A stretch of DNA of 35,760 bases, from positions 1 to 35,760 of the forward strand of contig JAFABV010000084.1 in assembly GCA_023425865.1 (NCBI GenBank), in the 5' to 3' direction. Both the position numbers and the translations under genes were made by a program. The notes under the pieces were generated by a model. The model was not told the DNA's origin. It saw only the letters and a list, made by a program, of their open reading frames with translations, and made no database searches. This document shows positions 21,221 through 30,065 of the stretch, one piece after another (the first letter of the stretch is position 1; each line of letters opens with the position of its first letter). The DNA is from Bacteroidota bacterium (lineage in GTDB: Bacteria > Bacteroidota > Bacteroidia > Bacteroidales > Bacteroidaceae).

Positions 21221-22654
21221 TCATCCCAAGTCAAGCTGCTGTCGATATCTTTCCCCGAATCGATTGGTGAACACCACGGTCACGGTTTTGGCCTCATGCG
21301 AGGGATGGCATCGGAAGAGATGGCCCGTAGGTCGCTCGGCGTTGTTCTTCAATCGCGGCGTGCGCTCTCGTAGAAACTCCTCGTCGGTAGCCACAAAACG
21401 GCTCATGGCCCCTTTTTTCTTCCCGTCTTCGTACCATTCCACCTTACAAGCCTCGTCGTAGTCCCAAACGTTGGCCACCACATCGTTGGGGCTTTGACGA
21501 AAGGTAGCGGGGCGGTAGAGGCGCATCTGCGTGTCGCAGCCATCGGCCGTGACGCGGTAGTGCCATTTCACTTGACTTCCTGCGACGTCTACAATGAGGT
21601 AGCCGTTGGGCGAGCCGTCCTGCCCCACCTGCCCCTGCCACCAGGCACCGCAAGCCGCGCCCACATTGTGCTGGTAGAGGGTAGGGTTGACCGCCACGTT
21701 CTGGAAGAAATGGGTATGTCCGCAGAATACGTGTACCACATAGTCTTTCAGCACCTTGGCCAGCAGGTCTCCCTCACGCATGTTGTCGATGCCCGAGACG
21801 CTGTTCCATGCCGGGGCATGCATGTTGAGAAACACCGTAGTGCCTTTGGGCACATAGCTCAGGTCGCGGCGCAGCCATTCGAGTTGCTTGTCGCTCATGG
21901 CCTCTATGTATCGGCCCTTGCCGTGGTAGGATATATTTTTCATGGTGATGACGTGTATCTCGCCGATGTTGAACGAGTAGTCGGTGGGACCAAACATCGC
22001 CTCATAGTCGTGCTCGGCATAAGCGTCGGCCTCACTGCCGGCAAGATGTCGGTCGGCATATTTACCGTTCATGTCGTGATTGCCGATGGTTTGGAAGGTG
22101 GTCGCTCCGAGGTTGCGCACCGTGGCCGCGTAGGCGGTGAAAAGTTTCTGCCGGTCGAACACCAGGTCGCCTAATGTCATGGCCACCACGTCGCCCTTGT
22201 GTTTCAGCGAGTCGGTGGCCCGTCGCAGGTCTTTTATGGTCTCGTTCTGCCATCGTCTCAGGTCGTTGTCGTTTTGCACCTGCGGGTCGCCTATGGCAAG
22301 ATAAGTGAAATGACGGGCCGGACGCTCGCGCCTGGTGAGCACAAAGACGTTATGGTCTTGGTAAACCGCCTCGGCTATGGGTATGTAGAATCGGGCCATG
22401 CCGCTGTCGTTGGGCAGGTAATATTGTGCAGGTGTGGAGATTGCCACAAACTTGCTCTCCATGCTGTCGGTGTTGAGCGTCCATCGTCCAAGCGCGTCGG
22501 TCGTCGTGAAGTTCACTCCGTCGTTGACTACGACTCCGGCGATACCCTCGCCCTCGTGGTCTACCACGCGACCGGTGAGCGTGAAGACATGGTGCGTGGT
22601 CACAAACAAATCGCTGATGAACAATAGAAATAAGGTGAATAATACATTCTTCAT
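21221..22654 (-). CDS. Secreted calcineurin-like metallophosphoesterase
   Basis: A 477-residue exported phosphoesterase. An N-terminal signal/anchor (1-20) is followed by a beta-sandwich carboxypeptidase-regulatory-like domain (about 24-108, LTGRVVDHEGEGIAGVVVND). The metal-binding phosphoesterase core shows GDPQ (Asp123), GDLVFD (Asp163), GNHDMNG (Asn192, His193), MHAP (His279) and GHTHFF (His313, His315). A C-terminal domain (about 340-477) completes the three-part arrangement common in Bacteroidetes. It probably acts on phosphate esters in the periplasm or at the surface; the substrate is unknown. It lies 191 bp downstream of the arabinofuranosidase gene on the same strand, with a terminator hairpin between, so it is likely transcribed alone. 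Confidence 0.9.
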   Translation of the reverse strand: MKNVLFTLFLLFISDLFVTTHHVFTLTGRVVDHEGEGIAGVVVNDGVNFTTTDALGRWTLNTDSMESKFVAISTPAQYYLPNDSGMARFYIPIAEAVYQDHNVFVLTRRERPARHFTYLAIGDPQVQNDNDLRRWQNETIKDLRRATDSLKHKGDVVAMTLGDLVFDRQKLFTAYAATVRNLGATTFQTIGNHDMNGKYADRHLAGSEADAYAEHDYEAMFGPTDYSFNIGEIHVITMKNISYHGKGRYIEAMSDKQLEWLRRDLSYVPKGTTVFLNMHAPAWNSVSGIDNMREGDLLAKVLKDYVVHVFCGHTHFFQNVAVNPTLYQHNVGAACGAWWQGQVGQDGSPNGYLIVDVAGSQVKWHYRVTADGCDTQMRLYRPATFRQSPNDVVANVWDYDEACKVEWYEDGKKKGAMSRFVATDEEFLRERTPRLKNNAERPTGHLFRCHPSHEAKTVTVVFTNRFGERYRQQLDLG

Positions 22655-22720
22655 ATATCACATCTTTTGGGTTCAACATGCTCACTGTCTATGCGGGACC
22701 GCTGTCCGCTGAGTTCATGG

Positions 22721-22728
22721 CAAAGTTA
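22721..22728 (-). promoter_or_regulatory. Candidate -7 element for the metallophosphoesterase gene
   Basis: Read on the minus strand, 22728-22721 is TAACTTTG, matching TAnnTTTG, about 65 bp upstream of the ATG at 22654. The -33 position carries ATG rather than TTG. Confidence 0.4.
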
Positions 22729-22753
22729 CCCCTTAGATGTTTTAATCATGTGA

Positions 22754-22792
22754 TAACCAGGTTTCAATGATAAGAAGATTGAGACCTGGTTA
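22754..22792 (-). terminator. Hairpin between the GH51 and metallophosphoesterase genes
   Basis: TAACCAGGTTTCAAT (22754-22768) pairs with ATTGAGACCTGGTTA (22778-22792), 15 bp with one G-T pair and a 9-nt loop. It lies 54 bp past the GH51 stop codon and upstream of the next promoter candidate, so it probably ends the GH51 transcript. The U-run is weak. Confidence 0.6.
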
Positions 22793-22845
22793 CTGCATGG
22801 TGGGCGATAGCCGTGTCGCTATGGCCTATTCCGTCGAGCGTAGGC

Positions 22846-24420
22846 TTAATTCACGTTGACCACTACCACCGACTTGGCGGGGAGGCTGAACGTGATGTCG
22901 CCATTTTTTATTCTCGCGCCCTTGTAGTTGGTTGGAGCCACTACGGTGGGATGCTCAAAATCGTTGTAGTCGGTGATGTTCTTGCAGGTCAGAATCTGTC
23001 CATTTACTGTTTTGGGCTTTGCGCCATCGAGGGTGAGCACCACGTCTTGCCGTTTGTCGAGGCTGGTGTTGGCAAGGGCTACGACGAGGGTGCCGTCGGC
23101 CTTCTTGGCGGCAGAGATCGACACGGCCGGAATCTTGCCGGCGGTCATGTTGTACATCCGTCCGCCCTCCACGTCGATAGAGTCACCCTGCACGCTGGTG
23201 GGCAGAAAGGTGGCGTCTTGGAAGTCGTTGTACATCCTGAAGACATGGTAGGTGGGCGTGAGCACCATGTGCCCCGTGCCTTTGGTGTCGGTGAGTATCA
23301 TGCTCTGCAGCACGTTCACCACCTGCGCGATGTTGGCCATCTTGACGCGGTCGGTGTGACGCTGGAAGATGTTGAGCGACAGTGCGGCCACCATGGCGTC
23401 GCGCATGGTGTTTTGCTGGTAGAGATGTCCGGGTACGCTGCCGGGTTCTTCGTCCCACCAGGTGCCCCATTCGTCTACGAGCAGTCCTATTTTCTTCTGC
23501 GGATCCTTCTGGTCCATGATGCCGCTGTGCCTCTTGATCACATCTTCTATCTGCAGACACTTGCCAATGGTCAAATAGTATTCCATGGGTTCAAAGCGGG
23601 TGGCCGAGCCTTTGGGCGCGTCCCAGCTCTTGACGGTGTAATAGTGGAGTGACAGTCCGTTCATGCGGTTGCCCACCTGGTCCATGAGCACCTTGGTCCA
23701 ATTGTAATCGTAGTCGCTGGCTCCCGAGGCTATTTTGTAGAGATGGTGGTTGTCGTAGTCGCGACAGTAGGTGGCATACCGTCGGAAGAGGTCAGCATAG
23801 TATTCGGGCCGCATGTTTCCGCCGCATCCCCAGCTCTCGTTGCCCACGCCGAGGTACTTCACGTTCCACGATTTCTCGCGGCCGTTCTGCCTGCGCAGTT
23901 TGGCCATGGGTGTATCGCCGTCGCTGGTCATATACTCCACCCATTTGGCAAGTTCTTCTACTGTGCCGCTGCCCACATTGCCGCTGATATAGGGCTGTGC
24001 GCCGAGCAAGTCGCAGAGGTTGAGAAACTCATGCGTGCCAAAACTGTTGTCTTCGATGGTTCCGCCCCAGTTGTTGTTTTGCATCTTCGGTCGCTGATTA
24101 CGCGGCCCGATGCCGTCCATCCAGTGGTATTCGTCGGCAAAGCATCCGCCTGGCCAGCGCAATACAGGCACCTTGAGGTCTTTCAGGGCTTGAAGCACAT
24201 CGTTGCGGTAGCCTTGTGTGTTGGGGATGGGCGACTCTGGCCCCACCCACAGTCCGCCATAGATGCAGGTGCCGAGGTGTTCGGCAAACTGGCCGTAGAT
24301 TTCCTTGGGAATGATGTTTGTGCCCTGTCCCACATGAATGGTGGCGGTGGTCTGTGCGGCAACGGGCAGCACGCTGGCTGCCATGAGGCATAAAGAGGCG
24401 ATGGTTTTTGCGTAGGTCAT
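22846..24420 (-). CDS. Secreted alpha-L-arabinofuranosidase, GH51
   Basis: A 524-residue exported glycoside hydrolase that removes alpha-L-arabinofuranosyl side chains from arabinan or arabinoxylan. After a signal peptide (1-22) the (beta/alpha)8 domain shows GQFAEHLGTCIYGGLW, VLRWPGGCFADEYHW and the acid/base glutamate Glu195 in GVGNESWGCGG. The nucleophile is Glu317 in LLVDEWGTWW. The C-terminal beta-sandwich (from about 420) ends in ITFSLPAKSVVVVNV. Length and motif order are standard for GH51. No SusC/D or regulator is next to it, so it is an isolated arabinose-releasing enzyme rather than part of a visible locus. Confidence 0.95.
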   Translation of the reverse strand: MTYAKTIASLCLMAASVLPVAAQTTATIHVGQGTNIIPKEIYGQFAEHLGTCIYGGLWVGPESPIPNTQGYRNDVLQALKDLKVPVLRWPGGCFADEYHWMDGIGPRNQRPKMQNNNWGGTIEDNSFGTHEFLNLCDLLGAQPYISGNVGSGTVEELAKWVEYMTSDGDTPMAKLRRQNGREKSWNVKYLGVGNESWGCGGNMRPEYYADLFRRYATYCRDYDNHHLYKIASGASDYDYNWTKVLMDQVGNRMNGLSLHYYTVKSWDAPKGSATRFEPMEYYLTIGKCLQIEDVIKRHSGIMDQKDPQKKIGLLVDEWGTWWDEEPGSVPGHLYQQNTMRDAMVAALSLNIFQRHTDRVKMANIAQVVNVLQSMILTDTKGTGHMVLTPTYHVFRMYNDFQDATFLPTSVQGDSIDVEGGRMYNMTAGKIPAVSISAAKKADGTLVVALANTSLDKRQDVVLTLDGAKPKTVNGQILTCKNITDYNDFEHPTVVAPTNYKGARIKNGDITFSLPAKSVVVVNVN

Positions 24421-24756
24421 ATTTTACAGATAGTTTGAATGATGGTCTGTTGAGTGGAAACAGACGATGAGTTTCCATCTGTAAAATTACAATAATTGCG
24501 TGTGGTAGTCATGCGATGTGTCTAACAATCCCATCGGGTTAGTATTGTTTAACATTTACCCCATGCCTGTTGCCTGATGGCGTGGGGGCGCTCCCAAGTT
24601 CCAAGTTATAAGTTATCCCGGTATGGTACTAATTTTTTGCCTTTATGATGGTTATTCGCTGAAGATTGCGTATCTTTGAGGCAAGATATCACTGGGCGGA
24701 ATCACCAGTTGGTGATACGGTCTGATAAATAGCATCATTACATTATATAATATTAT
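24421..24756. other. Divergent intergenic region between GH51 and ettA
   Basis: Within 40 bp of the GH51 ATG is a small hairpin, GTCTGTT (24445-24451) with AACAGAC (24459-24465), in the GH51 leader. No convincing minus-strand promoter is visible. TATCTTTG at 24671-24678 is a plus-strand -7 match about 80 bp before ettA, with no TTG at the right distance. No gene is seen. Confidence 0.5.
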
Positions 24757-26454
24757 ATGGCAACAGTAGACGACAAGAAGATTATCTTCTCAATGGTCGG
24801 GGTGTCGAAGATTATCCCGCAGAACCAGAAACAGATTCTCAAGGACATTTACCTTTCGTTTTTCTATGGCGCGAAGATTGGTATCATCGGTCTCAACGGT
24901 GCCGGTAAGTCGACCTTGATGAAGATCATTGCCGGACTGGAGCAGCCCACGTCGGGCGACGTGGTGTGGAGTCCTGGCTACAAGGTGGGTTATCTGCCGC
25001 AGGACCCGCAGCTCAATCCCGACAAGACGGTGAAGGAAAACGTGATGGAAGGCGTGCAGTATGTGTACGACGCACTGAGGGAATACGATGAAATCAACCT
25101 CATGTTTGGTCAGGAGGAATACTATAGCGACCCCGACAAGATGGACCAACTCATGAAGCGGCAGGCCGAGGTGCAGGATATCATTGATGCCACCGACGCG
25201 TGGAATATGGACTCTAAGCTCGACCGTGCCATGGCCGCCCTGCACTGTCCGCCGGGCGACTGGGCGGTGACCAACCTCTCAGGCGGTGAGTGCCGACGCG
25301 TGGCCCTCTGCCGCCTGCTGTTGCAGAAGCCCGACGTGCTGTTGCTCGACGAGCCTACCAACCACCTCGACGCCGAGAGCATCGACTGGCTGGAGCAGCA
25401 TCTGCAGCAATACGAGGGTACGGTGATTGCCGTAACCCACGACCGCTACTTCCTCGACGACGTGAGTGAGTGGATACTCGAACTCGACCGTGGTGAGGGC
25501 ATCCCCTGGAAGGGCAACTACTCTTCGTGGCTCGACCAGAAGACCATGCGCATGGCGCAGGAGGAGAAGACGGCATCCAAGCGCCGCAAGACCTTGGAGC
25601 GTGAGCTCGAATGGGTGCGCATGGCGCCCAAGGCCCGCCAGGCCAAGGGTAAGGCGCGTCTTAACTCGTACGAGCAGATGCTCAACGAGGAGCAGAAGCA
25701 GCGCGAGGAGAAGCTCGAGATCTTCATCCCCAACGGCCCGCGCTTGGGCAACAAGGTCATCGAGGCCCAGCACGTGAGCAAGGCCTTCGGCGAGAAGGTG
25801 CTCTTCTCCGACCTCAACTTCATGCTGCCGCCCAACGGTATCGTGGGTGTCATCGGGCCCAACGGCGCCGGCAAGACGACACTCTTCCGCCTCATCATGG
25901 GGCTCGACACGCCCGATGGCGGTACCTTCGAGGTGGGCGAGACCGTGAAGTTGGCCTACGTTGACCAGCAGCACAAGGACATTGACCCCAAGAAGTCGGT
26001 GTACGACGTGATATCGCAGGGCAATGAGACCATCCGCATGGGAGGACGCGACATCAATGCCCGTGCCTATATCTCACGTTTCAATTTCTCGGGCACCGAC
26101 CAGAGCAAGCTCTGCGGCGTGCTCTCGGGTGGTGAGCGCAACCGCCTGCAGCTGGCCTTGGCCCTGAAGCAGGAGGGCAACGTGCTGTTGCTCGACGAGC
26201 CCACCAACGACATCGACGTGAACACCCTGCGTGCCCTGGAGGAAGGCCTTGAGGCCTTTGCCGGCTGTGCCGTGGTGATCAGTCACGACCGTTGGTTCCT
26301 CGACCGCATCTGTACCCACATCTTGGCCTTCGAAGGCAATGGCGAGGTGCGTTACTTCGAGGGTAGCTATTCAGAATACGAGATCGACAAGGCCCGACGA
26401 CTGGGCAATGAGGAGATCAAGAAGGGCAGGTACCGTAAGCTCATGGAAGATTGA
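24757..26454 (+). CDS. ettA: ABC-F translation factor, energy-dependent translational throttle
   Basis: A 565-residue cytosolic ABC-F ATPase that binds the ribosomal E site and gates entry into elongation according to ATP level. It has two nucleotide-binding domains: Walker A GLNGAGKS (45-52), LSGGE (174-178) and LLLDEPTNHLD (195-205) in the first; GPNGAGKT (367-374), LSGGE (456-460) and LLLDEPTNDID (477-487) in the second. The arm insertion (about 95-140) and the linker with KASKRRKTLERELEW-like basic coiled text and PKARQAKGKARL (about 290-302) match EttA. The insertion EGIPWKGNYSSWL is also typical. There are no membrane segments, so it is not a transporter. It is monocistronic. Confidence 0.95.
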   Translation: MATVDDKKIIFSMVGVSKIIPQNQKQILKDIYLSFFYGAKIGIIGLNGAGKSTLMKIIAGLEQPTSGDVVWSPGYKVGYLPQDPQLNPDKTVKENVMEGVQYVYDALREYDEINLMFGQEEYYSDPDKMDQLMKRQAEVQDIIDATDAWNMDSKLDRAMAALHCPPGDWAVTNLSGGECRRVALCRLLLQKPDVLLLDEPTNHLDAESIDWLEQHLQQYEGTVIAVTHDRYFLDDVSEWILELDRGEGIPWKGNYSSWLDQKTMRMAQEEKTASKRRKTLERELEWVRMAPKARQAKGKARLNSYEQMLNEEQKQREEKLEIFIPNGPRLGNKVIEAQHVSKAFGEKVLFSDLNFMLPPNGIVGVIGPNGAGKTTLFRLIMGLDTPDGGTFEVGETVKLAYVDQQHKDIDPKKSVYDVISQGNETIRMGGRDINARAYISRFNFSGTDQSKLCGVLSGGERNRLQLALALKQEGNVLLLDEPTNDIDVNTLRALEEGLEAFAGCAVVISHDRWFLDRICTHILAFEGNGEVRYFEGSYSEYEIDKARRLGNEEIKKGRYRKLMED

Positions 26455-26495
26455 TGTCCCGGCACGTGCTGCCTCGGAGACGCGCCACACAATAG

Positions 26496-26540
26496 CTGAG
26501 GGTTATCCAATAATGCGAAACGCACTTGGATAACCCTCAG
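26496..26540. terminator. 15-bp perfect hairpin between ettA and the sulfatase gene
   Basis: CTGAGGGTTATCCAA (26496-26510) pairs exactly with TTGGATAACCCTCAG (26526-26540). The 15-nt loop can form a nested TGCG/CGCA stem. It sits in the convergent gap of two genes and could end both transcripts, although no U-run follows on either strand. Its outer arm CTGAGGGTT recurs in the hairpin at 19971. Confidence 0.6.
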
Positions 26541-26652
26541 GTCGTAGATGGGGGATAGACAATATCTCTGGATGAGGTGCCCACAACCTTTGTGGGTTGA
26601 CACGATACCGGGAGTTACAGTGCAGCCGTCAGCCACCTCTTCCAGGGGTGGA

Positions 26653-28203
26653 TTACTTTGCGGCCTCAGTGTTGCGTATGGGGTCGTCGTACTGCACCTG
26701 CAACTTCCAGAGTTGCTTCTTAAGCTCCCTTGTCAGTTTCTCGGTTCCGGGCTTACCGTAGATGTTGTGCATCTGGCTCGGATCATTCTTCAGGTCATAC
26801 AGTTCCCAAGTGTTAATGTCATTGTAAAAGTGCATCAGCGAGTAGCGGTCGGTGCGAATGCCGAAATGCCTGCACACGCTGTGCTCGCCCGGATACTCGT
26901 AGAAGTGATAGTACAGACTCTTGCGCCAGTCCTTCACCTTCTTGCCTTGCAGCAGAGGCAGCAGCGATACGCCCTGTATGTCTTTGGGCACCTGCACGCC
27001 GGCAAGCTCCAGGAAGGTGGGCGCATAGTCGATGTTCTGCACCAGTTGGTTCACCTCGCCATGCTTGCCACCGGGCAGATACATCAGCAGCGGCGTGCGG
27101 AACGATTCCTCATACATAAACCGCTTGTCAAACCACCCATGTTCGCCCATGTAGAATCCTTGGTCGGAGGTGTACACGATGAGTGTATTGTCGAGCAGAT
27201 TATGCTCGCGCAGAAACTCGATCACCCGTCCCACATTGCGGTCCACCGACGCTATGACGCTCATATAGTCGTGCATGTATCGCTGGTATTTCCATTCGGC
27301 AAGCGCCTTGCCCGACAGGCCGGCCTCCTTGAATTTGCGGATGATGGGGTCGTAATGGCGGTCCCACTGCTCACGTTGTGACGGCGTCATGCGCTCGTAG
27401 TTGGCCCTTCCCCATGCTTCAAGGTCAGGATTAGAGTGAATATCGGGGTCCACCATCTTGTTGTCGTACACGATGTCCATGTCCTTGGCGATATTCATTT
27501 TCTGCTTGGCAGCCGCAGCCCTTCCTTCGTAGTTGTCGTAGAAATTGTCGGGCAGGGGAAACACCTTGTCGTTGTAGAGGTCGAGGTCGCAGGTGTCGGG
27601 GCTCCATACGCGGTGGGGCGCCTTGTTGTGCATCAGCAGGCAGAAAGGCTTGTCCTTGTCGCGCTGGTTTTCCAACCAGTCGATACTCAGGTCGGCAATG
27701 ATATTGGTGACGTACCCCTGCCGGCGTATCTGTTCGCCATTGCGAATGAAATCGGGGTTATAGTAGTCGCCCTGTCCGGTGAGAATATCCCAATAGTCGA
27801 AACCCGTTGGGTCAGACGTGAGGTGCCACTTTCCGATGATGGCCGTCTGGTAACCAGCCTTCTGCAGCAGCTTCGGATAGGTCTGCTGCGCCCCGTCGAA
27901 GGTTCTGGTGTTGTCGGTGAACCCATTCTTATGGCTGTGCTTACCCGTCAGCATACAGGCTCTTGAGGGTCCGCTGATGGAGTTTGCCACAAAACTCTCG
28001 TTGAATTTCACGCCGTTATTGGCAATCCAGTCGATGTTGGGCGTCTGCACAAAGCGTGTGTCGTAGGCGCTGATGGTCTGGTAAGAGTGGTCGTCGCTCA
28101 TGATATAGAGTATATTCATGGGCTTCTTCTGCTGGGCATGGACGGCTTGTCCGGCTCCGGCAGCCATCATTCCGGTGAGATAGACGATAATCTTGGTATT
28201 CAT
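26653..28203 (-). CDS. Secreted Ser-type sulfatase (S1 family), likely N-acetylglucosamine-6-sulfatase-like
   Basis: A 516-residue exported sulfatase removing sulfate esters from a glycan. After a signal peptide (1-24) the metal-binding start MSDDHS (35-40) is followed by the formylglycine signature S77-G-P-S-R-A-C-M-L-T-G. Ser77 (codon AGC) is the residue to be oxidised, so this is a serine-type enzyme that needs anSME rather than FGE. Further family text is KWHLTSDPTGFDYW, HNKAPHRVW and YTSDQGFYMGEHGWFDKRF. The overall text resembles Bacteroides 6-O-GlcNAc sulfatases acting on mucin or heparan (S1_11-like); that subfamily call rests on memory. It is 38 bp downstream of susD and cotranscribed with it, so it is the one enzyme of this locus visible here. 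Confidence 0.9.
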   Translation of the reverse strand: MNTKIIVYLTGMMAAGAGQAVHAQQKKPMNILYIMSDDHSYQTISAYDTRFVQTPNIDWIANNGVKFNESFVANSISGPSRACMLTGKHSHKNGFTDNTRTFDGAQQTYPKLLQKAGYQTAIIGKWHLTSDPTGFDYWDILTGQGDYYNPDFIRNGEQIRRQGYVTNIIADLSIDWLENQRDKDKPFCLLMHNKAPHRVWSPDTCDLDLYNDKVFPLPDNFYDNYEGRAAAAKQKMNIAKDMDIVYDNKMVDPDIHSNPDLEAWGRANYERMTPSQREQWDRHYDPIIRKFKEAGLSGKALAEWKYQRYMHDYMSVIASVDRNVGRVIEFLREHNLLDNTLIVYTSDQGFYMGEHGWFDKRFMYEESFRTPLLMYLPGGKHGEVNQLVQNIDYAPTFLELAGVQVPKDIQGVSLLPLLQGKKVKDWRKSLYYHFYEYPGEHSVCRHFGIRTDRYSLMHFYNDINTWELYDLKNDPSQMHNIYGKPGTEKLTRELKKQLWKLQVQYDDPIRNTEAAK

Positions 28204-28225
28204 GGTTTGTGTAAGTTATAGTTAC

Positions 28226-28260
28226 CCCAGGGTGGTGGAGCTTATTTGCCCCACCCTGGG
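28226..28260 (-). promoter_or_regulatory. Intra-operon hairpin at the susD-sulfatase junction
   Basis: CCCAGGGTGG (28226-28235) pairs exactly with CCACCCTGGG (28251-28260). The stem overlaps the last codons and stop of susD (stop at 28242-28244) and leaves about 22 nt to the sulfatase start. It could act as a processing or stability element that uncouples sulfatase from susCD levels. There is no U-run, so full termination is unlikely. Confidence 0.55.
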
Positions 28261-30053
28261 TTTTGTGTCCACATATTGTTTGTCAACGAGAGCATGCGCG
28301 GCTGAATCGGAAGGAGATAGTCGCGGGTCACGTTGAATTTCCAGTAAGTGTATCCTGATGAAGGATTAACAGGCAGCACATAGCGATATGCGTCTCCGGG
28401 CTTGCCGGTAAGATATAGGTTGTTGCCCGATGCCTGGTCATATTTGAGGCTTGTGCCGTATTTGGCGTGGTTAGCCAGATTGCTGCCGATGAAGAGTACG
28501 CCCTGAGCACGTTTACCCACAATCAGCTCGTCGGCTGCTGCCCACCTGAAGATGTCGGTGAGGCGACGGCCTTCGCACGCTTGCTCTACGCGGCGCTCGC
28601 GTCGTACAGCCTGGATGTATTTATCCAAATTCCTGAAAGGATAGTTGGCATCGGTGTTATACTCGCGATCGAAATCAACCGAGGGCATACCAGCACGGTC
28701 ACGCAAAGGCTTCAGGGCTTCGATAATCTTCGAGGCATTGCCTGCCCCGTCAAGCTCTGCCAATGCCTCTGCATAGTTCAGTAGCACATCAGCATAGCGG
28801 TACTGTATGCCTGGGGTGCTGCCTTTACCTTCCTGGTCGAGGCTGCCGGTATAGTCAATCTGCACATATTTGAGCATCGAGTAGCCTGTTTCGTTCTTGT
28901 TGTACCCCGACCCATTCAAGGGAGGTACTACATAGCCACTCTGGTCAGGACGCAGAATCTGTCCTGGTGTACATACCGTCTGTGCCAAGCGAGGGTCACG
29001 AAGTGTGGGAAGCAACTCATTGCCAAACACCTTCTTAGCCTCCAATACCTCACTGCCAATGAAGGGTTTACCGTCGCGGGTAAGGTAATCGTCCACGAGC
29101 GAAGCCGTGATTCCGCAGCTTCCACCTCCCTGGTTGAGGTAACGGTCAACGCTGTTTCCGACATTGTTACCATCATAGAGCTTGAACCACATAACTTCCG
29201 GGTTCTTGGTGAGGTTCTCGGTCTGAAACATCTTGCGGTAGTCGTCGAGCACATTACCGGTGGTATAAATCTTCCATACCCCCCGGTTGATAACCTCTTC
29301 ACATGCCTTCACAGCCTGTTCCAGATAGTCCTTGATCTTGGCATCGGTAACGGCCTTGTCGTAGAAGGGGTCGTTCTTGGCTTTGTGGTACTTCTCCCAC
29401 GTAGCTTCGTAAAGTGCCACCTCACTCTTCAACGTGCGGGCAATGTCTTTATGTACACGCATACTGGCACTGTTATCCTGTGTGCTGAGGTTGATGATGG
29501 CTTTGTCGAGATCGGCCAAGATGCTGTCGGCTATTACGGTACGGCTCTGGCGGGGCAGATACATGGCTTCCTGGTTTGGATCCATAGGGGTGTTTACCCA
29601 TGTCAGTTCGCCGTAGTTCTGGAACAGCTGGAAGTAGTACCACGCACGGAAGTAATAGGCCTCGCCCACACACTGCTTGTAGGCAACCGATGTCATGTCG
29701 CTGCCGTTCCTAAGGTTGTTCAGCAGGAAGTTCACATTGCGGATGTTGGTATAGCCAGACAGCGAAGTGGCATTACCCAGAGTGAGTCCGCCATTGAGAC
29801 GAGTGTTCACCGAGTTGGTTGACATGTTGTCGCTGTTCATGTCGAGAGAGGCTATGTAGTTGCCGCCCCACGAGTCGAATCCCTGTTGGCGTACACCCGT
29901 CTGGTAGAATTGGTCGAGGTAGCTGCTCATTTCGCCTATAGAGGTGAAGGGATTTACGGTAGACAATACTCCTTCCGGATTCTTGTCGAGGTCGTAGCAA
30001 CCGGTCATGACTGCTGGGACAAGGATTGCTAAACAAATATCTTTGAGTTTCAT
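28242..30053 (-). CDS. susD-like: SusD/RagB-family glycan-binding lipoprotein of the sulfatase locus
   Basis: A 603-residue outer-membrane lipoprotein partnering the SusC encoded 12 bp upstream. The lipoprotein signal is MKLKDICLAILVPAVMTGC with lipobox MTGC, followed by YDLDKNPEG. Family blocks include VGEAYYFRAWYYFQLFQNYG (about 125-145), IQYRYADVLLNYAEALAEL, RRERRVEQACEGRRLTDIFRW and the C-terminal LLPIQPRML...NPGW. It should bind the sulfated glycan attacked by the downstream sulfatase; the exact glycan is inference. Confidence 0.95.
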   Translation of the reverse strand: MKLKDICLAILVPAVMTGCYDLDKNPEGVLSTVNPFTSIGEMSSYLDQFYQTGVRQQGFDSWGGNYIASLDMNSDNMSTNSVNTRLNGGLTLGNATSLSGYTNIRNVNFLLNNLRNGSDMTSVAYKQCVGEAYYFRAWYYFQLFQNYGELTWVNTPMDPNQEAMYLPRQSRTVIADSILADLDKAIINLSTQDNSASMRVHKDIARTLKSEVALYEATWEKYHKAKNDPFYDKAVTDAKIKDYLEQAVKACEEVINRGVWKIYTTGNVLDDYRKMFQTENLTKNPEVMWFKLYDGNNVGNSVDRYLNQGGGSCGITASLVDDYLTRDGKPFIGSEVLEAKKVFGNELLPTLRDPRLAQTVCTPGQILRPDQSGYVVPPLNGSGYNKNETGYSMLKYVQIDYTGSLDQEGKGSTPGIQYRYADVLLNYAEALAELDGAGNASKIIEALKPLRDRAGMPSVDFDREYNTDANYPFRNLDKYIQAVRRERRVEQACEGRRLTDIFRWAAADELIVGKRAQGVLFIGSNLANHAKYGTSLKYDQASGNNLYLTGKPGDAYRYVLPVNPSSGYTYWKFNVTRDYLLPIQPRMLSLTNNMWTQNPGWGK

Positions 30054-30065
30054 AATCTTGCATAT

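Noticed and set aside
25279..25974. 231-codon minus-strand frame within ettA
   Set aside because: It is antisense to the second half of a highly conserved ABC-F gene and carries only composition-driven Leu/Val/His-rich text.
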